Positions 14,950 through 21,773 of a stretch of 23,845 nt of DNA are shown piece after piece (position 1 is the stretch's first letter; the number at the start of each line of letters is the position of its first letter). A program made the position numbers and the translations under genes. The DNA comes from Lichenicola sp964658455 (GTDB lineage Bacteria; Pseudomonadota; Alphaproteobacteria; Acetobacterales; Acetobacteraceae). The DNA lies in assembly GCA_964658455.1 (NCBI GenBank), contig CAZZZA010000035.1:1-23845 (forward strand), read 5' to 3'. Under the pieces are notes generated by a model. That model worked only from the letters and a program-made list of their open reading frames with translations. It was not told the origin of the DNA and searched no databases.

Positions 14950-16211
14950 CCGATCCGGTCCCGGACCTGGCGCTGGCGGGCGCCTTGTTCCGGGCGCTGC
15001 ACGACGACAGCGCCGACGGCGCCGGGGTGACGCGGGACGCCTATGGTCCGGGAGAGCAGCGCGCGCACGACCGCATCGCGCGCGAGGGCGCCCGGCTCGG
15101 CCTCGAGCATCACGTCGATCATGCCGGCAACCTCGCCCTGACATTGCCCGGCCGGGACCGGAACCGGCGCAGGCTGGTCATCGGCAGCCATCTCGACTCG
15201 GTCCGGCAGGGCGGCGACTACGACGGAACCGCCGGCGTGCTGGCGGCGCTGGCCTGTGTCGCCGGCTACGTCCATGCCGGACGGACGCCGGCGGCCGACA
15301 TCATGGTGCTGGTGCTACGCGCCGAGGAGGCGGGCTCCTGGTTTCCGGTCAGCTTTCCCGGCAGCCGGGCAGCACTCGGATCCCTGCCGGCGGACGCGCT
15401 CGAGGTCCGGCGCGCCGATACCGGACAGACGCTCGGCGCGCATATGCAGGCCTGCGGCTTCGATCCGGCCCCGGTGCGCGCCGGTGCGAAATGGCTCGGT
15501 CCCGACAGCGTCGACGCGTTCCTCGAACTGCATATCGAGCAGGGACCGGTGCTCGACGCCCTCGGCATGCCGATCGGCATCGTGACCGGCATTCCCGGAT
15601 CGCGGCGCTATCGCCAAGCGCGCATCGTCGGCGAGACCAACCATTCCGGCGCCACCCCGCGCGCGTTTCGCCGCGACGCGGCGATCGCCGCCGCCGAACT
15701 GGCCTACCGGCTAGACCTGGCCTGGGCGGCGATGCTGGCGGAGGGGCACGCGCTCACCTGCACGTTCTGCGTGCTGGCGACCGACGGCGACGCCGGCTTC
15801 ACCCGGATCGCCGGATCGGCGCGGTTCGAACTCGACATGCGCAGCCTCGACAGGGCGTGCCTGGACCGGCTGCACGAGACCCTGCTCGCCCTGGTGGACG
15901 ACATCCAGGCGCGTCGCGGGGTGTGGATCCTGCTCGGGCCCGAGACCGGCAGCGCGGCGTCGCTGCTGAACCCCCGGCTCCAGGCGGAGCTGTCGCAGGC
16001 AGCGGAAGGTCTGGGCATCGTGACCTTCAAGATGCCGTCAGGGGGCGGTCACGACGCGGTGGCGTTCGCGCAGGCCGGCGTGCCCGCGGCGCTGCTGTTC
16101 GTCAGGAACCAGAACGGCAGCCATACGCCGGCGGAAGCGATGCGGATGGAGGATTTCGCGCTGGCGACCAGGGTCATCATGCGCTGGCTGACCGATCGCG
16201 ACCGGCGCTGA
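14946..16211 (+). CDS. M20-family Zn-dependent amidohydrolase in the hut operon (candidate N-formylglutamate deformylase)
   Basis: This 421-residue protein belongs to the allantoate amidohydrolase / N-carbamoyl-L-amino-acid hydrolase group of M20 metallohydrolases. The binuclear metal site is intact: GSHLDSV (His82), DYDGTAGV (Asp93), RAEEAG (Glu127 base, Glu128 ligand), ELHIEQGPVLD (His196) and NGSHTPAEA (His393). The dimer/lid segment NHSGATPRAFRRDA (His233) and SGGGHDAVAF (His369) are also present. Family members cut N-carbamoyl, ureido and sometimes N-formyl groups from amino acids. Its ATG overlaps the hutU stop, and no hutG is present in this locus, so I infer that it removes the formyl group from N-formyl-L-glutamate. 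That role is not proven; a ureido-acid hydrolase borrowed into the operon is the alternative. Confidence 0.85.
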   Translation: MTDPVPDLALAGALFRALHDDSADGAGVTRDAYGPGEQRAHDRIAREGARLGLEHHVDHAGNLALTLPGRDRNRRRLVIGSHLDSVRQGGDYDGTAGVLAALACVAGYVHAGRTPAADIMVLVLRAEEAGSWFPVSFPGSRAALGSLPADALEVRRADTGQTLGAHMQACGFDPAPVRAGAKWLGPDSVDAFLELHIEQGPVLDALGMPIGIVTGIPGSRRYRQARIVGETNHSGATPRAFRRDAAIAAAELAYRLDLAWAAMLAEGHALTCTFCVLATDGDAGFTRIAGSARFELDMRSLDRACLDRLHETLLALVDDIQARRGVWILLGPETGSAASLLNPRLQAELSQAAEGLGIVTFKMPSGGGHDAVAFAQAGVPAALLFVRNQNGSHTPAEAMRMEDFALATRVIMRWLTDRDRR

Positions 16212-16212
16212 T

Positions 16213-16695
16213 CTAGCCGTTCGGCCGCGGCAGCGGGATCGCCGTGGTGTGCTTCATCTCCTCCATGGCGAAGGCGGAACTCACGTCCGACAGCCGCACG
16301 CTGCGGATCAGCGTCTTGTAGACGCGGTCGTAGGCGGCGATGTCGGCGACCTGGATCTTGAGCAGGTAGTCGATCTCGCCGCTCATCCGGTAGAATTCGA
16401 CCACCTCCGGCATGACCCGGACTGCGGCGGCGAAATCGGCGAGCCAGGCGTCGGAATGCTCGGCGGCGCGGACGGTGACGAACACCGTGACCCCGGCGCC
16501 GAGTTTCGCGGCCGACAGCAGCGCCACCCGCTTGCGGATCACGCCCTCGGCCTCCAGCCGCTTCACCCGCTTCCAGCAGGCATTGCTCGACAGGTTGATG
16601 CGCTCTGCCAGCTCGGCGATCGAGAGGGTGGAGTCCTCCTGCAGCAGCGCCAGCAGGCGCAGATCATGGGAATCGACGGAAACGGTCGCGGACAA
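16213..16695 (-). CDS. Lrp/AsnC-family transcriptional regulator
   Basis: The 160-residue protein has an N-terminal AsnC-type helix-turn-helix (about 8-62: DLRLLALLQEDSTLSIAELA, INLSSNACWKRVKRLEAEGVI) and a C-terminal RAM effector/oligomerisation domain (about 70-150: TVFVTVRA, MPEVVEFYRMSGEIDYLLKI). It probably senses an amino acid or related small molecule. The start is TTG at 16693-16695, supported by GGGGAG 7 bases upstream; no ATG or GTG fits the family N-terminus. It ends one base after the M20 gene stop (convergent) and is divergent from the DUF6356/YeiH pair, which is its likely target. A 7-bp inverted repeat overlaps its ribosome-binding site, suggesting autoregulation. Confidence 0.9.
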   Translation of the reverse strand: MSATVSVDSHDLRLLALLQEDSTLSIAELAERINLSSNACWKRVKRLEAEGVIRKRVALLSAAKLGAGVTVFVTVRAAEHSDAWLADFAAAVRVMPEVVEFYRMSGEIDYLLKIQVADIAAYDRVYKTLIRSVRLSDVSSAFAMEEMKHTTAIPLPRPNG

Positions 16696-16796
16696 TCAAA
16701 GTCTCCCCTCGATGCTGCGAAACGGGAGACAGTTTGGGATCATTTCCCCCGCCCGAGCAACTACCCTGGATGGGTTGCACGGATCGGAGATCTGCC
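16696..16796. promoter_or_regulatory. Divergent control region with an inverted repeat
   Basis: The gap between the Lrp-type regulator and the DUF6356 gene contains GTCTCCC at 16701-16707 and its exact reverse complement GGGAGAC at 16724-16730, a 7-bp inverted repeat with a 16-base spacer. The left arm coincides with the ribosome-binding site of the regulator gene. A second, weaker dyad is GGGATCATTTCCC near 16736-16748. These are candidate Lrp-type operators; no clear promoter hexamers are seen. Confidence 0.5.
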
Positions 16797-17054
16797 ATGA
16801 TCGAGACGCTTTTCCTTCGCCATCCGCGCGCGGTGGGCGAGAGCTATGGCCGGCACCTGCTGGTGGCGCTGGGTTTCGCCAGGGATCTGCTCACCGCCGG
16901 ACTGGCCTGCGGCATCCATGCGCTGCTGCCGTTCCTGTTCACGAAAACCGCCAGCCGGACCATCGAGCGGCTGCATGCCAGGCTGGTGCTGCACCGTGCC
17001 GCCTCCGCCGCCGCCATGCCTGCCGCCGTGGCCGACGATCGCGTCGCCGCATGA
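16797..17054 (+). CDS. DUF6356 family small membrane protein
   Basis: The 85-residue protein matches the small DUF6356 family: an N-terminal FLRHPRAVGESYGRHL, one or two hydrophobic stretches (about 22-48: LLVALGFARDLLTAGLA then IHALLPFLFT) and the ending TASRTIERLHARLV. The last 20 residues are Ala-rich. Its function is not known; it is probably an inner-membrane protein. The ATG has a GGAGA ribosome-binding site 6 bases upstream, and its stop overlaps the start of the YeiH-type transporter gene as ATGA, so the two are made together. The divergent Lrp-type regulator is the likely controller. Confidence 0.75.
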   Translation: MIETLFLRHPRAVGESYGRHLLVALGFARDLLTAGLACGIHALLPFLFTKTASRTIERLHARLVLHRAASAAAMPAAVADDRVAA

Positions 17055-18133
17055 TTGTCGCCGCGGCCGGGGCGGGCCTGGCCGCGCGCGCCCGGCCATG
17101 GCTCGGCCGGGCAGCCTCGCTGGCGCCGGGGATGCTGCTGTGTCTCGTGATCGCGGCGGCGGCGCGCGGCGTCCAGGGTCTGGAGCTGCGCTGGCTGCGC
17201 CATGCCTGGCTCGAACCGGTGGCGCTGTCGATCCTGCTCGGCGTCGCGGTCAGGCTTCCCGGCCGGTGGCGAACGGCGTGCCGGCCGGGCATCGTGTTCA
17301 GCGCCAGGACGGTGCTGGAGATCGCCGTGGTGCTGCTCGGCGCTTCGGTGAGCCTCGCGCTGCTCGGCGCCGCCGGCCCGCTGCTGCTGCTGGGCGTCGC
17401 GGCGACGGTGGGGCTGTCGCTGGCGGGCAGCTATCTGCTGGGCCGGCTGCTCGGGCTCTCCCGCAACCAGGCCACGCTGGTCGCCTGCGCGAACTCGATC
17501 TGCGGCAACTCCGCGATCGCCGCGGTGGCGCCGGTGATCGGGGCCGACGCCGACGACGTCGCTGCCTCGATCACCTTCACCGCGGTGCTCAGCATCGTGG
17601 TGGTGGTCGGCCTGCCGCTGCTAGCGCCGCTGCTGCATCTGACGCCGATGGCCTACGGGGTGCTGGCCGGCCTGACCGTCTATGCCGTGCCCCAGGTGGT
17701 CGCCGCCACCGCGCCGCTGGGCGCCGTCGCGATGCAGGCCGGTGCGCTGGTGAAGCTGACCCGGGTGCTGATGCTCGGGCCGGCGATCGCCGGCGTCGCG
17801 GCGCTGTCGCGCGCCTACCCAGGCGTGGCGGCCGACCTGTTCCGGGAGCCGGCGGCCGGGCGGCGCTCGCGCCTGCCGGTGCCCTGGTTCGTGATCGGCT
17901 TCGCGGCGCTGCTGGCGTTGCGGGCCAGCGGCATGCTGGGCGAGGGGTCGGCGCAGGGCGCGGCGCGGCTCTCGCTCTGGCTCACCGGCCTGTCGATGGC
18001 GGCACTCGGCCTGATGGTCGATATCCGCACCGTGTTCCGCGCCGGCTCGCGCATGAGTGCTGCGGCGATCCTGTCGATCCTGCTGCTCGGCGGCATCGGC
18101 TGTTTGCTGCTCCGGCTGCTGGGGCTAGCCTGA
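17051..18133 (+). CDS. YeiH/UPF0324 family putative exporter
   Basis: This 360-residue polytopic inner-membrane protein with about ten hydrophobic segments belongs to the UPF0324/YeiH family, annotated as putative sulfate or sulfite exporters. Diagnostic segments are EPVALSILLGVAVR, TVLEIAVVLLGASVSL, ATLVACANSICGNSAIAAVAPVI (NSICGNSAIAA is the family signature), TPMAYGVLAGLTVYAVPQVVAA and the C-terminal TGLSMAALGLMVDIR. The ATG overlaps the stop of the DUF6356 gene. In enterobacteria yeiH is divergent from a LysR regulator (YeiE); here an Lrp-type regulator takes that position, so the inducing signal may differ. Substrate is inferred from family only. Confidence 0.85.
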   Translation: MIVAAAGAGLAARARPWLGRAASLAPGMLLCLVIAAAARGVQGLELRWLRHAWLEPVALSILLGVAVRLPGRWRTACRPGIVFSARTVLEIAVVLLGASVSLALLGAAGPLLLLGVAATVGLSLAGSYLLGRLLGLSRNQATLVACANSICGNSAIAAVAPVIGADADDVAASITFTAVLSIVVVVGLPLLAPLLHLTPMAYGVLAGLTVYAVPQVVAATAPLGAVAMQAGALVKLTRVLMLGPAIAGVAALSRAYPGVAADLFREPAAGRRSRLPVPWFVIGFAALLALRASGMLGEGSAQGAARLSLWLTGLSMAALGLMVDIRTVFRAGSRMSAAAILSILLLGGIGCLLLRLLGLA

Positions 18134-18165
18134 GCCCGGCAGGCATCAAGCGGGACGGACCGGGG

Positions 18166-18612
18166 ATGAGCGAGATCGGGTTCTACCATCTGACCCGGTC
18201 GGCGGCGGCGGAGGCGCTTCCGGCCCTGCTCGGGCGGACCTTGCAGGCGGGCCGGCGGGCGGTCGTGCGCTGCCGCGACGCCGCCAGGGTCGAGGCGCTC
18301 GACGAGGCGCTGTGGCGCGCGCCGGAGCCGGTCTGGCTGCCGCACGGCACGGCGCGGATGGGCGATGCGTCGCTGCAGCCGATCTGGATCACCGACGACG
18401 ACGCGGTGCCGAACCAGGCAAGCTTCCTGTTCCTGCTCGACGGGCTCGATGCCGGCGACCTCGCCGCGTTCGAGCGCGTGTTCGACCTGTTCGACGGCAA
18501 CGACCCGTCGCAGGTCGAGCAGGCCCGGCAGCGCTGGGCTCGGGCCAAGGCCGCCGGCCATGCGCTGGCCTATTGGCGCCAGGAGCCGAAAGGCTGGATA
18601 CGCGCCGGCTGA
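18166..18612 (+). CDS. holC: DNA polymerase III chi subunit
   Basis: HolC links the polymerase III clamp loader to single-strand binding protein during replication. The 148-residue protein has the chi fold signatures: EIGFYHLTRSAAAEALPALL at the N-terminus, RAVVRCRDAARVEALDEALW, then WLPHGTARMGDASLQPIWIT and the C-terminal DLFDGNDPSQVEQARQRWARAKAAGH followed by YWRQEPKGW. Length and layout are normal for alphaproteobacterial HolC. The ATG is preceded by GACGGA six bases upstream. It starts 33 bases after the YeiH-type gene on the same strand but is functionally unrelated to it. Confidence 0.93.
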   Translation: MSEIGFYHLTRSAAAEALPALLGRTLQAGRRAVVRCRDAARVEALDEALWRAPEPVWLPHGTARMGDASLQPIWITDDDAVPNQASFLFLLDGLDAGDLAAFERVFDLFDGNDPSQVEQARQRWARAKAAGHALAYWRQEPKGWIRAG

Positions 18613-18704
18613 ACCGCACGCACTCTTCAGCGCCGCCTGTGGCGCGCCGTCGCAACCAAGCGGGTGCCGCGCGGTTTCGATGGATGGGAATGGAGAAGCG
18701 TTCG

Positions 18705-18848
18705 ATGACCGACCCTAAGCAACAAAAAAAAGACGAGCAGACGCGGGCGACCCACGGCATCCCCGAGGGCAGCCAGGAAGGCGAGGCCAAGGGCGTGCCG
18801 TCCTCCGACCGCGAACAGACCGAAAAGGCGGCGAACGGCGATGCGTGA
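18705..18848 (+). CDS. 47-residue hydrophilic protein of unknown function
   Basis: I do not recognise this small protein. It is highly charged and polar (Lys, Glu, Gln, Asp, Thr rich), with no hydrophobic segment, and is probably disordered; it starts MTDPKQQKKDEQ and ends EKAANGDA. A GGAG lies about 9 bases upstream of the ATG at 18705, and alternative in-frame ATGs at 18684 and 18690 would add seven or five residues. The stop overlaps the aldo/keto reductase start by 8 bases, which supports it being translated. It contains a run of eight A at 18724-18731, rare in this GC-rich DNA. The frame that continues to the reductase is open from that run onward. Confidence 0.5.
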   Translation: MTDPKQQKKDEQTRATHGIPEGSQEGEAKGVPSSDREQTEKAANGDA

Positions 18849-19692
18849 GCCGGCGCTGCGCACCATCAGGCTGGCGGACGGCGCGCAGGTGCCGTGCCTC
18901 GGCCAGGGGACCTGGCGGATGGCGGAAGACCGCGCGCGGCGCCAGGGCGAGATCGCCAGCCTGCGGGCGGGGATCGAGCGCGGCATGACGCTGATCGACA
19001 CCGCGGAGATGTATGCCGACGGCGAGGCCGAGATCCTGGTCGGCGAGGCGATCCAGGGGCTGCGCGACCAGGTTACGCTGGTGACGAAGGCGCTGCCGTC
19101 GCATGCCGGGCGCAACGAGTTGGCCGCGGCCTGCCGCGCCAGCCTGAAGCGGCTGCGCGTGTCGCGGATCGACGTCTACCTGCTGCACTGGCGCGGTGGC
19201 ACGCCGCTGGCCGAGACCATCGAGGCGTTCGAGCGGCTGCGGGCCGACGGGCTGATCGGCAGCTGGGGGGTATCGAACTTCGACGTCGACGACATGGAGG
19301 AGATGGCCGGCATCGCCCGCGCCTCCGGCTGCGTGACCAACCAGGTGCTCTACAACCTGGATTATCGCGGCATCGAACTCGACCTGCTGACCTACGCGGC
19401 GGAACGGTCGATCCCGCTGATGGCCTATTCGCCGGTCGGCCAGGGCGGCAAGCTGCTGCAATCGCCGGCGCTGGCGGAGGTGGCGCGCGCGCACGGGGTG
19501 ACGCCGGCCCAGGTCGCGCTGGCCTGGACCCTGCGGCGGCCCGACGTGATCGCGATCCCGAAGGCGGCCAGCGTCGCGCACACGCACGAGAACGCCGACG
19601 CCGCGTTGGTGCGGCTAGGCGAGGCGGATCTGTCGCTGCTGGACCGGGCGTTCCCGCCGCCGGCCACCAAGCAGCCGCTGGCGATGCTCTGA
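18841..19692 (+). CDS. Aldo/keto reductase
   Basis: This 283-residue NADPH-dependent oxidoreductase of the AKR superfamily has the complete catalytic tetrad: Asp53 and Tyr58 in LIDTAEMYADGEAE, Lys83 in TLVTKALPSH and His116 in VYLLHWRGG. Cofactor-binding features include GSWGVSNFD (about 140), NQVLYNL, AYSPVGQGG and the C-terminal AIPKAASVAHTHEN. It is a cytoplasmic (alpha/beta)8 barrel of the short bacterial type. Substrate cannot be read from the sequence. The ATG overlaps the end of the small hydrophilic-protein gene by 8 bases, suggesting co-translation. A strong hairpin follows the gene. Confidence 0.93.
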   Translation: MREPALRTIRLADGAQVPCLGQGTWRMAEDRARRQGEIASLRAGIERGMTLIDTAEMYADGEAEILVGEAIQGLRDQVTLVTKALPSHAGRNELAAACRASLKRLRVSRIDVYLLHWRGGTPLAETIEAFERLRADGLIGSWGVSNFDVDDMEEMAGIARASGCVTNQVLYNLDYRGIELDLLTYAAERSIPLMAYSPVGQGGKLLQSPALAEVARAHGVTPAQVALAWTLRRPDVIAIPKAASVAHTHENADAALVRLGEADLSLLDRAFPPPATKQPLAML

Positions 19693-19715
19693 GCGGCCGC
19701 AAGACGGTGCACGGG

Positions 19716-19744
19716 GCCGGGCGGCGAGGCTGGCGCCGCCCGGC
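19716..19744. terminator. Hairpin after the aldo/keto reductase gene
   Basis: An 11-bp perfect inverted repeat (GCCGGGCGGCG and CGCCGCCCGGC) encloses a 7-base loop, 24 bases after the reductase stop. It is followed by GAACGCGTCC, with no T-run, so it would be an L-shaped or otherwise non-canonical terminator, or simply a stable 3'-end stem. The rest of the 125-base gap before the Hyf-like operon shows no gene. Confidence 0.55.
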
Positions 19745-19817
19745 GAACGCGTCCTAGGCTGCGCAGGGTCCGACTCGGTGAGGTCGGACCGTCGCCGCGG
19801 ACGGGGACCGGACCGTA

Positions 19818-21773
19818 TTGACCCTGCTGATCCTGATCGCGCTGTTCCTGCTCGGCGTCGCGATCGCGATCAGGGGCGGCCTGGCGCTGCTGATGCCCGG
19901 TGCGGCCCCGCAGCGTCCGCGTCTGGCCGGGCTGCTGCCGGCGATCGGCGTCGACTGCGCGGTGCTCGGGCTCGGCAACCAGCGCTCGGCGGCGCTGCCG
20001 ATCCCGATCGGCTATGCCGGCGGCGATGGCGGGCTGGCGCTCGATCCGCTCTCCTGCCTGTTCGCGCTGCTGCTGTTCGCCACCGCCTGGTTCGTCGAGT
20101 GCGCGCCGATGCGAGACCGGGCCCTGGATGCGCGCCGGGATCTGACGGTCGCCGCGATCCTGCTGGCGCTGCTGGCCGGCGACGTGTTCCTGCTGGCGAC
20201 CGGCGCGGTGCTGGCGCTGCTGGCGCTGGACGCGGGCGGCGGCAGGACGCGGCGGCTCTCGATCGCCGCCGCGATCGGCATCGCCGGCGCCTGCGCCCTG
20301 CTGTCGCAGCGTGCCGCGCCGAGCGGGGCGCTGCTGGCGGCGTCGGGGTTCGCGCAGGTGCGGGCCGAGATTTCGGGCGGCGGGGTGCTGCTGCCGGTGC
20401 TGGCGCTGCTGGGCACGGTGCCGCTGCTCGGCCTGTGGCCGGCGCCGCGGCTGCTGCTGCGACGCGCCGGCTTCGCCCCGGTCTGGGTGCCGGTGCTGGG
20501 GAGCCTGCTCGGGCTGTTCCTGCTGGTCCGGCTGCTGCTCGATCTGGCCGGGCCGGTGCCGTCGGGCTGGTGGGGTGCGGCGCTGGTGCTGCTGGGTCTG
20601 GGTTCGGCGATGCGGGCGGGGATCGACGGGCTCGGCCAGGGCCGGCTGCGGACCGCGATCGGCGCGCTAATCGCGGTGCAGAGCGGTCTCGCGGTGGCCG
20701 CGATCGGGCTCTGCCTGCTGGCCAAGGCGGACGACATGCCGGTGCTGGCCGATTCGGCGTTCGCGGCGATGCTGCTGTTCCTGCCGCTCTCCTCGCTGGC
20801 CGGCCTGGCGGCGCTCAGCCTGGCCGCCACCATGGAACAGGAAGCCGGGTCCGGTCTGGTGATCCGGCTCGGCGGGCTCGCGATGTCGATGCCACGGGCC
20901 TGCCTGGTCATGGCGGCGTCGCTCGGCCTGCTGGGCTTCCTGCCGCCGGGCGGCGGCTTCGCCGCGCTGTGGTTGCTGCTGCAATGCGCGCTGGCGGCCG
21001 ATCTGCCGCTGCTGGCAGGCGTGCCGGTGCCGACCGCCATCCTGGTCGCCGCGATCGCGGTGGTGGCGTCGCTCGGCGCCGCGTCGGTGATCCGGCTGGC
21101 CTGGGTCGCCGGGCTCGGCAGGCCGCGCACGCCGCGCGGCGCGGCGGCCACCGACAGCCAGGCGCCGGCGCTGCGCAGGCATGGCGCGGTGCTGGCGCTG
21201 GCACTGTTGGCGTCGCTGCTGCCGGGGGTGTGGCTGCGCGGCCAGGGCGGCTCAGGCGCCGCGTCCGGCGGGCAGGCGGGGTCGGCGCATCCGCTGCTGG
21301 CGCTGGTGTCGCCGGGTGGGACGACGATGCTGGCGCCGCTGCCGATCCTGCTGGCGGTCGGGCTGATGCTGGGCGCGATCGTCCTGGCGCTGCGGCGTTT
21401 CGCCGACCAGCCGGAGCGGCGCGAGCCGGCCTGGGAGGGCGGCGCGCCGCCGCCGCCGCCCTGGCTGCCGTTTGGCGATCCGGCGACGCAGATCGCGCCC
21501 CGCACCCTGGTCCTGGCGCTGGGTCCGGCGCTGCGCCACGCGCTCGGGCTGCCGGCGGTCGGCGGGCTGCCGGTGTGGCGACTTCCGTCCTGGTCGCGGG
21601 CGCGGCCGGCGCTGCTGCGCATGCGCGCCGCCAGCGCCCTGGCCGGCCGGCTACTGGCCGACCGTGGCGAGAGGCTGGCGGCGGTGGCGTCGCTGCTGCT
21701 GCTGCTGGCGCTGGCACTCGGCTGGCTCGGGACCGGCCCGGTGTCGGCCGGTCCGGCGGGAGCCGGTCCGTGA
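19818..21773 (+). CDS. hyfB: Hydrogenase-4 subunit B-like (NuoL/NuoM superfamily) membrane protein, divergent
   Basis: This 651-residue, highly hydrophobic protein corresponds in length and landmarks to HyfB/HycC, the antiporter-like subunit of group 4 hydrogenases. Family landmarks are GGLALDPLSCLFALLL (71-86, the LDPLS start of TM3-4), WGAALVLLGLGSAMRAGIDGL and GLLGFLPPGGGFAALWLLLQ (370-389). However, the residues expected to carry protons are gone: the TM5 WE is replaced around ATGAV (127-131), the TM7 lysine region reads GTVPLLGLWPAP and GSLLGLFLLVR, the TM8 DLKR...HSxEN reads GRLRTAIGALIAVQSG, and the SEW glutamate reads AALW. The start is TTG at 19818, with GGGGA about 10 bases upstream. 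It overlaps the HyfC-like gene. Confidence 0.8.
   Translation: MTLLILIALFLLGVAIAIRGGLALLMPGAAPQRPRLAGLLPAIGVDCAVLGLGNQRSAALPIPIGYAGGDGGLALDPLSCLFALLLFATAWFVECAPMRDRALDARRDLTVAAILLALLAGDVFLLATGAVLALLALDAGGGRTRRLSIAAAIGIAGACALLSQRAAPSGALLAASGFAQVRAEISGGGVLLPVLALLGTVPLLGLWPAPRLLLRRAGFAPVWVPVLGSLLGLFLLVRLLLDLAGPVPSGWWGAALVLLGLGSAMRAGIDGLGQGRLRTAIGALIAVQSGLAVAAIGLCLLAKADDMPVLADSAFAAMLLFLPLSSLAGLAALSLAATMEQEAGSGLVIRLGGLAMSMPRACLVMAASLGLLGFLPPGGGFAALWLLLQCALAADLPLLAGVPVPTAILVAAIAVVASLGAASVIRLAWVAGLGRPRTPRGAAATDSQAPALRRHGAVLALALLASLLPGVWLRGQGGSGAASGGQAGSAHPLLALVSPGGTTMLAPLPILLAVGLMLGAIVLALRRFADQPERREPAWEGGAPPPPPWLPFGDPATQIAPRTLVLALGPALRHALGLPAVGGLPVWRLPSWSRARPALLRMRAASALAGRLLADRGERLAAVASLLLLLALALGWLGTGPVSAGPAGAGP

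Noticed and set aside
18630..18645. Hairpin GCGCC-6-GGCGC after holC as a terminator
   Set aside because: The stem is only five base pairs, has no T-run, and such dyads occur by chance in this GC-rich sequence.
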